Shown here piece after piece: positions 33,599 through 41,968 of a DNA stretch of 64,000 nucleotides. Every line of letters begins with the position of its first letter. Positions within the stretch are counted from its first letter, which is position 1. The stretch comes from Streptomyces goshikiensis. GTDB taxonomy: Bacteria > Actinomycetota > Actinomycetes > Streptomycetales > Streptomycetaceae. Under the pieces are notes generated by a model. That model did not search any database, was not told where the DNA came from, and was given only the letters and a program-made list of their open reading frames with translations. Location of the stretch: NCBI RefSeq assembly GCF_014650555.1, contig NZ_BMVE01000003.1, forward strand, positions 372,001 through 436,000, in the 5' to 3' direction. Both the position numbers and the translations under genes were made by a program.

Positions 33599-34192
33599 AT
33601 GCGGTACGTTCGGCTGGTGTCCCGACCCGAACCCACACCCGAAGCCGTCGAGGTCGGACGGGTGATCCGAGCCTGGCGCAAGCGGCGCGGCATCTCGATG
33701 GCCTCGCTCGCCGCCGGCTCCGGGCTGTCCCAGCCCTTCCTCAGCCAGCTCGAACGCGGGCTCGCCACCCCCAGCCTCAGCTCCATCTACCGGATCGCCG
33801 AGGCCCTCGACGTGACCCCCGGCACCTTCCTGCGCCCCCCGGACCGCCCCGGCGCGGTCAGCCACGAGAGCGACCCCCAGGTGATCCGGGTCAGCGAGGC
33901 CGCCGGGCAGGTGGCGCGGGTGCTGATCCCCGGCGGGCGCAGCGGCCTGATGGAGGCGTACGAGCACCACTTCGAGCCCGGACGGGGCGAGCGCGGCTGG
34001 TTCGAGCACCCCGGCGAGGACTTCCTGTACGTCCTGGAGGGCGAGGTCGTGCTGGAGGTCGAGGGCGAGGAGCCCCTGACCCTGCGCGCCGGGCAGAGCG
34101 CCCACCACCGCGGCGACGTCCCGCACCGCTGCCGCCTGCCCGGCCCGTCGGCCGCCGCCGCGCGCACCCTCCTCGTCACGGCGAACGGCTGA
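33599..34192 (+). CDS. XRE-cupin transcriptional regulator
   Basis: A 197-aa regulator with an HTH at about residues 19-77 (IRAWRKRRGISMASLAAGSGLSQPFLSQLERGLATPSLSSIYRIAEAL) and a cupin domain at about 115-190 (GWFEHPGEDFLYVLEGEVVLEVEG, then HHRGDVPHRC). Cupin His residues may bind a metal or small ligand. Such regulators control adjacent transport or catabolic genes. The ATG at 33599 gives the best HTH spacing; the frame extends upstream to 33527 and a GTG at 33617 is possible. It is divergent from the organosulfur transporter and likely represses it. Confidence 0.82.
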   Translation: MRYVRLVSRPEPTPEAVEVGRVIRAWRKRRGISMASLAAGSGLSQPFLSQLERGLATPSLSSIYRIAEALDVTPGTFLRPPDRPGAVSHESDPQVIRVSEAAGQVARVLIPGGRSGLMEAYEHHFEPGRGERGWFEHPGEDFLYVLEGEVVLEVEGEEPLTLRAGQSAHHRGDVPHRCRLPGPSAAAARTLLVTANG

Positions 34193-34208
34193 CGGGCCCG
34201 CCGCTACG

Positions 34209-35597
34209 TCAGAGCGCGGCCTTTCCGCTCGCGAGCGGCCACTCGCGGTGCAGGGCGCCCAGCGGAACGCGACGCTCCAGGATGGGCGTTCCGAACAGGG
34301 ACAGCTGGAGGTGCAGCTGCCCGCTCAGGTCGAAGCCGCCGTACACGGCCCACGCCCCGCTCACCGAGGCCTTGCCGTCGCTGGAGGCGGAGGCCTTGAC
34401 GTCGGCCTCGCCGCGCAGGTACGGGGCGAAGTCCGCGGAGACGCCGACGGCCCCGTACAGGCCGACGGAGGCCTCGGCGCCGAGGGCGCCCTTGACCTGG
34501 CCGGCCGCGGTGACCTCGGCCTTCACCGGAGTGCTCTGGACGTTCGAGGTGCTGACCGGATTCCAGCCCTTGCCCGTCGCGTAGCTGCCGCCGACCCGGA
34601 AGTCGCCCTTGACTTCCTGCCGGACGTCGAGGGTGACCCGCCCGTCGGCCTCGACCTGGACGTAGACGGTCAGATCGAGGTTGACGACGACCGGAACCGG
34701 GCCCACCTGGATGACCGGGGCGCTGTGCAGCTTGGCGAACGGGATCCGCTTCGGGGCGCCCGTGCTCGCGGCGGCGTGGCCCTTGAGGTTCCACTGCGAG
34801 GCCCAGTCGCCGCTCATCCCGAGGAACGCGGTGCGCGGACCGGCGCCGCCCGATCCGTCGTACGAGAACTCCACCGTCGGGGCGAGCTGGACGAAGCCGG
34901 AGACCGAGGCCCCGGCCGATACGGGGGCACCCGGGGCGGTCTCGACCGGGACGTCCACGTCGAGCCGCAGGTTGCCCAGGGGCAGCTTCGCGCCCTGCGG
35001 GCCGAACCGCACGCCCTGGCTCTTGGCCCAGGAGAAGGTGACGCCCTTCATCAGGGGCTCGACCGCGACCGAGGCCGGGTCGACGGGGACCTTGCCGTCG
35101 GCCTTGTCGTCATTGAGGACGGAAGACAGCGTTGTCGGAGCCGTCTTGACCTCGGTGCCGCTGTCGGTCTTCTTGCCGACCTCGGTGACCTTCGCGAGGA
35201 GGCCGTTGGGGGCGCCCGGCGCCGGTGCGCTGGCGATGACGTCGCCCACGACGACGGGCTTCTCGGCCGCGGGGGAGCGGCCCGGGGAGGGGGTGGCCCG
35301 CTGCGGGGCCGAGGATATGACGGCCCGTCCGGTCGCCTGGTCGTAGGAGGCGACCTTCAGCGAGGACTTCTCGGGGGCGCCCTTCCCGGAGCCGACGCGG
35401 GCCACGGCCGTCGGCGTGGGGCTGCCCTGCGGCGCCGCGGCGACGTCGAGCTGCTGGGTGCCGTCGGCCGCGGGCGCGAGGGTGGCGGGGGCCGCGGGAT
35501 CCGCCGCACCGGTGTGCGTGGCGGAGGAGCAGCCGGTGGCGGTGAGCGCCAGGGTGATGAGGCCGGGGAGCAGGAGGCGTCTGGCGAGCATGCGCAC
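34209..35597 (-). CDS. Large lipoprotein of unknown function
   Basis: A 462-aa exported lipoprotein: an Arg-containing N-terminus, hydrophobic core (LLLPGLITLALTATGC) and lipidation Cys23. After about 110 residues of Ala/Pro/Thr-rich linker there is a large domain rich in beta-strand-like repeats with alternating hydrophobic residues (for example VQVGPVPVVVNLDLTVYVQV; LSLFGTPILERRVPLG). No catalytic motif was recognised. The GTG start at 35597 has AGAAGG upstream; an ATG two codons later is possible. An imperfect GTTAC/GTAAC inverted repeat lies at 35626-35646 in its promoter region. Confidence 0.65.
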   Translation of the reverse strand: MRMLARRLLLPGLITLALTATGCSSATHTGAADPAAPATLAPAADGTQQLDVAAAPQGSPTPTAVARVGSGKGAPEKSSLKVASYDQATGRAVISSAPQRATPSPGRSPAAEKPVVVGDVIASAPAPGAPNGLLAKVTEVGKKTDSGTEVKTAPTTLSSVLNDDKADGKVPVDPASVAVEPLMKGVTFSWAKSQGVRFGPQGAKLPLGNLRLDVDVPVETAPGAPVSAGASVSGFVQLAPTVEFSYDGSGGAGPRTAFLGMSGDWASQWNLKGHAAASTGAPKRIPFAKLHSAPVIQVGPVPVVVNLDLTVYVQVEADGRVTLDVRQEVKGDFRVGGSYATGKGWNPVSTSNVQSTPVKAEVTAAGQVKGALGAEASVGLYGAVGVSADFAPYLRGEADVKASASSDGKASVSGAWAVYGGFDLSGQLHLQLSLFGTPILERRVPLGALHREWPLASGKAAL

Positions 35598-35740
35598 GTA
35601 CGTAAGACCTTCTGGTTGGGGGGAGGTTACGCTACTGAGAAGTAACGTGAGGGTTGATCATGCCAGGCACGATCACCACACCTCTCCCCGCACCAGCGAT
35701 AACCGGCCACCCCCCGACGCCCGTTCGCCCCGGCCGGTGG

Positions 35741-38640
35741 TCAGCCTTCCAGCGCCCGCCGCAGCCCGAGCCGGTCGGTGCCCAGCTTGGTGAAGACCGC
35801 GGACAGCAGCTCGGAGACCGCCTGCGCGTCGGTCCGCAGCTCCGCCGCGATCGCCGCGTTGTCCAGACCGACCGAGGCGCGCGTCGCCGCCGCGTGCTCG
35901 GCGAGCGTCAACGTGTCCTGTTCGGACGCGTGCAGCCGGCGCGGCCGCAGACCCGCCGACGCCAGCTGGGACCGGGCACGGCTCACGAGCCCGTTCGCCC
36001 CGCACGCCGAGGCGGCCTCCATGCCCCGGTAGAGCTGCTGGGCCGCCCGGTGCGGATCACCGATGGTGTGCAGGGCCGTACCGTGATCGATCAGCGCATG
36101 GGCGAGTTCGCAGGCGGCCGGGGACTGTTCGAGGTGGTTCACCGCCTCCTGCAACAAGCCCGTCGCCCGGGACGCGTCCACGGTCGCAGCCGACACGCGC
36201 AGGGCATGCCCGATCGCGCTCGACGTCCCGAACACCCGGGCCCTGGCCACCGCCTCGGCCGCCGTGGCACGCGCCTGCTCGGGCTCCTTCGCGATCTGGG
36301 CGAGGGCCAGGTCGAGCTGCCAGGGACTCCAGGACGGATTGCGCGTTCCCCGCAGATCGAGCCGCTTGCCCGCCGCGGAGAGGTGCTGCTTCGCCTCGTC
36401 GATCCGCCCCTGCGCCAGCAGGAGTTTGCCCCACACCGCCTGCGGATCGGGGTAGACGACCGCCTGCGGGAAGCCCTCCGCCAGCTTGTACGCGTGGGCG
36501 ACCCGCAGCGCCTCCTCCGTACTGCCCCGGGCCAGCAGCGTCTCGATGAGCGTGCCCACCGCGTACCACTGCGCCGGGATGTCGTGTCCGACGCGCTCGG
36601 CGATCTGCAGCCCGTTGCGCACGAAGTCCTCGGCCTCGGCGAGCCGCCCGCGCCGGAAGCGGACGTAGCCGAGCAGGGTGTACACGAACGAGAGGTGCGC
36701 GCCGCGCCAGCCCTTCGACTCGAACTCCATGATGCCCGCGTTGAAGAGTTCCTCGGCGCGCCCCGGCTGGTCGCAGTACATGAGGGTGACCGCCACGACG
36801 GCCGGCACCTCGAACCGAAGTCCTGGTCGGTCCAGTTCATCCCGCCGTCCAGCGCCTGCTCCGCGTACTCCAAGGCGGTGGCGGCCGGTTCGCCGCGCAT
36901 GGCGGCGTCCCACGCGCGCAGTCCCAGGATGTGCCGCTCGGGAACGCCGCGGCCGGTGAGCCGCTTGGCGAACTGCGCGAGGAGGCGGGAGCGGGCCGGC
37001 GAGTTCGCCTCGTCCATCCGGACCGAGTTCCACTTGAACTGCTCGGCCTGCATCCGCAGCCGGGTGCGGGAGCTGGTGGCCAGCTTGGCCTCGTCGGAGA
37101 GCAGCCCGGCGGCCTCCGCGAGCTGACCCGTGTGGGCCATCGCCTGGGCGAGCCGGTACGTGATCGCCTCCCGCAGCTCCTGGTCCGCCTTGGGTTCCTC
37201 CAGCGCGGCCCTGAGCTGGTTGATGGTGGTCGCGGGATCGTGCAGCAGGTTGGCGGAGCCGAGCTCGAAGAGCACCTCGGCCCGGTACTCCGCGTCCGGC
37301 GGCTCGCGCAGCGCGCGGGCCAGGTAGCGGCGCGCCGCGTCGGGAGCGCCCGCGGAGAAGCTGTCCCGCGCCGCCTGCCGCAGCTGCTGCACCACCCAGG
37401 GGTCGCCCTCGGGGTGCATCTCCAGCAGGTGGCGCGCGGCGGCTGCGGCGCCGAACCCGTCGTCGACCAGGGCCTGGGCGGCCATGCCGTGCATGGCGAC
37501 GCGGACGCCCGGCGGGATCGACCGGTACACGGCCGTGGCGATGAGCGGGTGGAAGAACTCCACGACCTCCTGGCGGCGCAGGCTGGTGAGGACGGTCAGG
37601 ATGCGCGCGTCACGCAACTGCGCGATCGCGTCGGCCGCCTGCGCCTCCCCGAGGGCCGCGACGCCTCCGACGATGCTGATCGGGACGGCGGTGCCCAGTA
37701 CCGCGGCGGCCCAGGCGAGCCGGACGGTGGAGGTCCCCAGCTGTTCGAGGCGGTCGATCAGGCCGCTGCCCTTGACGGCGGAGGCCAGGTCGCGCAGCTG
37801 GGGGATGCTGTCCTGGTGCGGCTTCAGACCGCGGTCGCGGCCCTTCATGGCGAGTTCGACGACCTCGAAGGGGTTGCCGCCGGTGATCGCCCAGCACTCG
37901 CGGCAGAAGACGTCGTCGGCGTTGTCGCCAAGGGCGTCGCGCACGATGCGCGCCACGGCGCTCGTGGTGAGCGGAGCCAGTTCGTGAGGTCGCGTCCCCT
38001 GGCGCTTTATCAGGGCGCGCAGTGATCCGGCGTCGGCCGGGATCTCGTCGGGCCGGCACGCCACCATGATCAGCATGGCCAGTTCCTCGGCCCGCGCCGC
38101 GAACGCGGTCAGCCAGGCCAGGGACTCCGCGTCCGCCCAGTGCGCGTCGTCCAGCACCAGGACGACGGGCGCGCTGCGGACCGTCAGATGGGTGACGACC
38201 CAGTCCAGACCGTCGCGCACGCCCTGCGGGTCGGGCGCGGTGAGGCCCTCGGGAGCCGCGGTCAGCCCCAGCGCCGGGGCGACGATGCCGTACCAGGTGC
38301 CGAGGACGTCGCGGCGTTCATCCTCGGTCATGGCGGCGAACGCGGGCTGGATGAGCTGGCGCATCACATGGAACGGGACTTGCCTCTCCTGCTCGCCGCC
38401 ACGGGCGAACAGCACGGTGCAGTGGCGTTCCGCGGCATGCCGTCGGGCCTCGGCGAGCAGGGTGGTCTTGCCGATGCCGGCCGATCCCGCGAAGGTCAGA
38501 ACGCCGCCGCGGCGGGAGGGCTGGCTGCTGTCAGGGGTGCCGCACAGATCGTCCACCGCCCGGTGGATCGCCAGAACCTCGGATTCCCTTTCGAGTAAGG
38601 GCTGAGACGCCCATCCTTGTGGTTCTGTGGCATACGACAT
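35741..38640 (-). pseudogene. LAL-type LuxR family regulator, interrupted by a frameshift
   Basis: The gene encodes a large ATPase-containing LuxR regulator. The first frame (38640 to about 36820) has Walker A FAGSAGIGKTTLL, Walker B VVLVLDDAHWADAESL and a helical sensor domain, and runs to MNWTDQDF. The homologous sequence then continues in another frame from RFEVPAVVAVTLMY to the C-terminus, which ends in a degraded LuxR HTH (DNAAIAAELRTDAQAVSELLSAVFTKLGTD). Loss of one C near 36815-36825 explains it. Restored, the protein would be about 966 aa. It lies downstream of the terpene synthase-P450 operon and would be its regulator. Sequencing error cannot be excluded. Confidence 0.8.
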
Positions 38641-38782
38641 TCTCCAGCCCCCTCCAGCGCGCGTGCCGTCGAGTCTACGGGCCAGTAGGAAAGTTGGTGC
38701 TCCTTAAGCACATTATCTCCGCATCTCGCCACTCGTTCGAGGGAGACGCTGTATCGTCGGCTGACTTCGGCGCGGAACGGCG

Positions 38783-40150
38783 CTATCTTGCGACCGGAAT
38801 CATGGGGAGTTCACTGGGCTGGGGCATTCCGGCCGGGAGTTCACGCACCGTCACACCCGGGGCGGGAACCAATCGCCAGCGGGACGCCACGGTCGCCACC
38901 GCCGTCAGGATCTCCGCCACCGCGAACGTGTCGCCGATGCACTTGTGCTGGCCCGCCCCGAACGGGATGTACTGGTGCGCGCGCCGGCGCTCCTGCGCCT
39001 CCTGCTGCCAGCGGTCCGGGTCGAAGACCCCGGGGTCGCGGAACAGCGCCGGATCCCGGTGCAACGCGTAAGGGCTGTAGGCCAGTTCGGCGCCCGCCGG
39101 GATCGACACGCCGCCGAGCGTGAGGGGCACCAGGGCCTGCCGGGTGAAGAGCAGCGGCGAGTGCATCCGCAGCGCCTCCTGGAACACGTTGTTCGTGTAG
39201 GTGAGCTGGGGGATGTCGCCGATGCGGACGGGCCGTTTGCCCACCACCGCGTCGATCTCCGCGTGCAGGCGCTTCTCCGCCTCGGGGTGCCGGCCGAGCT
39301 CGTGGAATATCCACGCCAGGGTGGTCGCCGAGGTCTCCGTGCCGGCGAACATGATGGCGATCACCTCGTCCCGCACCTGTGCGGCGTCCATCCGCTCGCC
39401 CGTCTCGGCGTCCACGCTCGACAGCAGCAGGGAGAGGAGGTCGCTGCCGCCCTCCTGCGTGTCCCCGTACTGGGCGATCACCTGGTCGATGATCGCGCGC
39501 AGCCGGGCGGCCGCCGCGTCGAAGCGCCGGTTGAGCGGGACGGGCAGCCGGTCCAGCGACTTGGGCATGACCGCGCGCAGCAGCATTCCCTCCAGCACGA
39601 TCGGCAGCGAGCGGTGCACCTCGGCGATGGCCGGACGGCTCAGATCCCCCGAGAAGATCATCTCGGCGACCGAGGACAGGGCGTACCGCCGGGCCTCGGT
39701 GACCATCGAGATCTCCGAACCCGCCGTCCAGGACCCGGTCATCTCCTCCGCCGCGCGGCCCATCACCTCGGCGTACTCGGCGATGTGGTTGCGGTGGAAC
39801 GCCGGCTGGATCATCCGGCGCTGCTTGCGGTGGAAGTCCCCGTCGGTCGTCACGATGCCGTTGCCGAACATCGGGCGGAGCCGGTCGAATATCCTGCCGC
39901 GCCCGAACTTCTGCGCCTGCTGCACCAGTACGGCGTGGACGTGGTCCGGGTTCGTGAGCATGTGGACGGGCCAGGTGCCGATGTCGAGCCGGACGACGTC
40001 GCCGTACTGGCGCAGGGACTCCAGGAATGCGATGGGATCGCGCCACAGGGGGAGGGCATGGCCCAGGAGCGGTAATCGCCCCGGGGCCACCGGGGCGCTC
40101 TTCGCCAGGCCGGATCGTGCTGTGCGGGCCATGGACCGACTCCCTGTCAT
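38783..40150 (-). CDS. Cytochrome P450, terpene-cluster type
   Basis: A 455-aa P450 with the haem-ligand motif FGAGQHKCIG (Cys404), the I-helix oxygen motif FAGTETSATT, the ExxR motif EALR and the DGDFHRKQRRMIQPAFH segment common in bacterial terpene oxygenases (PtlI/CYP-like). The N-terminus before PGRLPLLGHALPLW is short, so it is soluble. ATG overlaps the terpene synthase stop (ATGA). It most likely hydroxylates or oxidises the terpene made by the coupled synthase; the position of oxidation is unknown. Redox partners are not encoded nearby. Confidence 0.88.
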   Translation of the reverse strand: MTGSRSMARTARSGLAKSAPVAPGRLPLLGHALPLWRDPIAFLESLRQYGDVVRLDIGTWPVHMLTNPDHVHAVLVQQAQKFGRGRIFDRLRPMFGNGIVTTDGDFHRKQRRMIQPAFHRNHIAEYAEVMGRAAEEMTGSWTAGSEISMVTEARRYALSSVAEMIFSGDLSRPAIAEVHRSLPIVLEGMLLRAVMPKSLDRLPVPLNRRFDAAAARLRAIIDQVIAQYGDTQEGGSDLLSLLLSSVDAETGERMDAAQVRDEVIAIMFAGTETSATTLAWIFHELGRHPEAEKRLHAEIDAVVGKRPVRIGDIPQLTYTNNVFQEALRMHSPLLFTRQALVPLTLGGVSIPAGAELAYSPYALHRDPALFRDPGVFDPDRWQQEAQERRRAHQYIPFGAGQHKCIGDTFAVAEILTAVATVASRWRLVPAPGVTVRELPAGMPQPSELPMIPVAR

Positions 40151-41184
40151 GCCACCGAGATCAGGTCCGGGCGGGTGTACGCAGACTCCAGCCCGGCCGC
40201 GAACCGTTCGTCGCTGTACCGCGTGCACTCGTAACGCTGCCACAGATCGGCGCCGATGATCCAGTCTTGATAACTGCGCACGCAGCGGGTGACCGCGGTG
40301 CGTACGGAGGGATCCGTGTCCGGGCGCGCCTCCATGAGCCGCAGCAGCTGCCGCTCGGACTCCAGGTACTCCTCGATGCGGGCCTGGATGCGGCCCTCGA
40401 CCGCCTGGACGGCATCGGGCAGCGAGCGTCCCTCCCAGGTGGCGACGAGGGAGACGAGGTTGTTGTTGTCCCCGCAGGAGTACTCCTTCGGCAGGGAGAA
40501 CACGTCGTTGCCCCAGGAGATGACGTCCAGCGCGCTGTCGACGACCGCCCGGAACTCCGGGAGGTCGTGGATGTGCTGCGGCAGGTCGATGCCCAGTCCG
40601 GCCTCCACCATGTCCATCATGGGAAGGATCTGGGAGCTGTGCCGGCGCATCAGGATGTAGTCCTGGAGCGCGGGCCGCTCGGCCGCCCGGCGATTTCCGG
40701 CCTCCTGGTCCAACGAGCCCAGCATGAGCGGGACATGGGTGCGGTAGCGGGCCGCGGTGCCCTGCGACATCCCGGCCAGTATCCGGTCGCACAGGTCCAT
40801 GAACCCGGCCACCAGGGGGTTCTGGCGCGCCGAGGCGTCACCCGCCTTGCCCGTCTCCAGGTACTCGGTGATGGCTCCGATGACGGGGCGCCAGGCGGCC
40901 ACCTGACCCGTCCTGATGAGGTGGTCGTGCTGGTCGTCGAGGACGAACGACCAGGCCATCCACTCGGCGAGCAGGAGGATCCGGTCGTACGGGACGTCGC
41001 CGCTCACCCGGCCCGCGAGGTGGCCGCAGCCGATGCCGGAGAACTCCTCGGCGGCGTGCGTGACGAGCTCGTGGTGCAACACCCAGGACGTGGCCTCGGT
41101 GTTGGCCCGTGCGGCCTGCGGATGCTTGGAGTTCCCGAACGGAAGGTGAAAGTCGGGAACGGCGAATGAGTGGAGCTGGGCCAT
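40147..41184 (-). CDS. Class I terpene synthase
   Basis: A 345-aa metal-dependent terpene cyclase. The aspartate-rich motif is Asp83-Asp84-Gln-His-Asp87 (FVLDDQHDHL), the NSE motif Asn226-Asp227, Ser230, Glu234 (NDVFSLPKE), a pyrophosphate-sensor Arg at about 180, and a C-terminal Arg-Tyr (TRYS). Length and motifs suit a sesquiterpene (FPP) or possibly diterpene cyclase. It does not match geosmin, 2-methylisoborneol or epi-isozizaene synthases as I remember them. The product is unknown. ATG at 41184 has a GGGGGGATC ribosome-binding site. Confidence 0.88.
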   Translation of the reverse strand: MAQLHSFAVPDFHLPFGNSKHPQAARANTEATSWVLHHELVTHAAEEFSGIGCGHLAGRVSGDVPYDRILLLAEWMAWSFVLDDQHDHLIRTGQVAAWRPVIGAITEYLETGKAGDASARQNPLVAGFMDLCDRILAGMSQGTAARYRTHVPLMLGSLDQEAGNRRAAERPALQDYILMRRHSSQILPMMDMVEAGLGIDLPQHIHDLPEFRAVVDSALDVISWGNDVFSLPKEYSCGDNNNLVSLVATWEGRSLPDAVQAVEGRIQARIEEYLESERQLLRLMEARPDTDPSVRTAVTRCVRSYQDWIIGADLWQRYECTRYSDERFAAGLESAYTRPDLISVA

Positions 41185-41608
41185 TGATCCCCCCACGGCA
41201 GAGTCGGATTCGTCAATACCAGCTCAATGTAAAGAGCGTGACTGCCCGTGCGCGCCAGAACGCCTCCTCTGCTGCGGAGTTGTCATGGCGACACGCCGGA
41301 GCATATGGAATGAACCGGTCGCGGAGCGACCAAATCCCGCCCACGCGCGACCGTATCAGGCCACCCCTGGAGTGGTTAAGGCTTGTGACGAGGTGCACTG
41401 CCAAACTGGAAGTGCCCTTCCGTCAATTCACCCTGGAATTGCCGCTCCGATATTCCAATGGCGCATGCGGCTGGCATAGTCGGACCGCCGGGCCGTCCGG
41501 GAGGCGCTGCCGGGGGTGGCCTCCACGGGTGTGGCCGAACAACACCCCGTCCACGGTGACGCTCCCTACACTTCCAGGGGACGCGGCCGTCCGGAGAAGG
41601 GCGAGAAC
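41185..41608. other. Divergent intergenic region upstream of terpene operon
   Basis: About 424 bp, noticeably richer in A/T than neighbouring genes, which should hold the terpene operon promoter and that of the 119-aa gene. A TTTACA/TTGACG-like patch lies around 41205-41240 on the minus strand, but a clear -10 is not evident. No small gene or strong repeat was found. Confidence 0.4.
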
Positions 41609-41968
41609 ATGACCGACCACCATCCGGCAGGCTCGGGAGACGGCCAGGACGTCGATGTCCTGGGCCCCTACCTGGAAGTCTTACGGGCGCGCCTGACCGG
41701 TGAGCGGTTCGAGGTGCTCATCCGGGCGGTCCAGACCACCTGCGCACTGCTGGCCGAGGACCAGGAAGCCGTCCTCAAGGTGCCGGCGGCCACCGAACTC
41801 GCCCCCGATCTCCAGCGCGAGTACCTGTCCCTCATGGCCGTGATGATCACCGGCCACCTGGACCACCGGCTGGTCGAGATCGCCGCCCCCGACGGGGGCA
41901 AGGGCTGGGCGGTCGTCGACAACACCCGCCCCTACCCCGCCCGTCCGGCCGATGTCAGGAGCTCGTGA
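41609..41968 (+). CDS. Small conserved hypothetical protein, 119 aa
   Basis: A small acidic cytosolic protein (MTDHHPAGSGDGQDVDVLGP, then YLEVLRARLTGERFEVLIRAVQTTCALLAED). The central part is helical; the C-terminus (HRLVEIAAPDGGKGWAVVDNTRP) is probably a beta-hairpin. No motif was recognised. The ATG at 41609 is preceded by AGAAGGGCGAG; an extension upstream lacks coding character. Its 3' end overlaps the convergent helR gene by 14 bp, tail to tail. Confidence 0.58.
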   Translation: MTDHHPAGSGDGQDVDVLGPYLEVLRARLTGERFEVLIRAVQTTCALLAEDQEAVLKVPAATELAPDLQREYLSLMAVMITGHLDHRLVEIAAPDGGKGWAVVDNTRPYPARPADVRSS

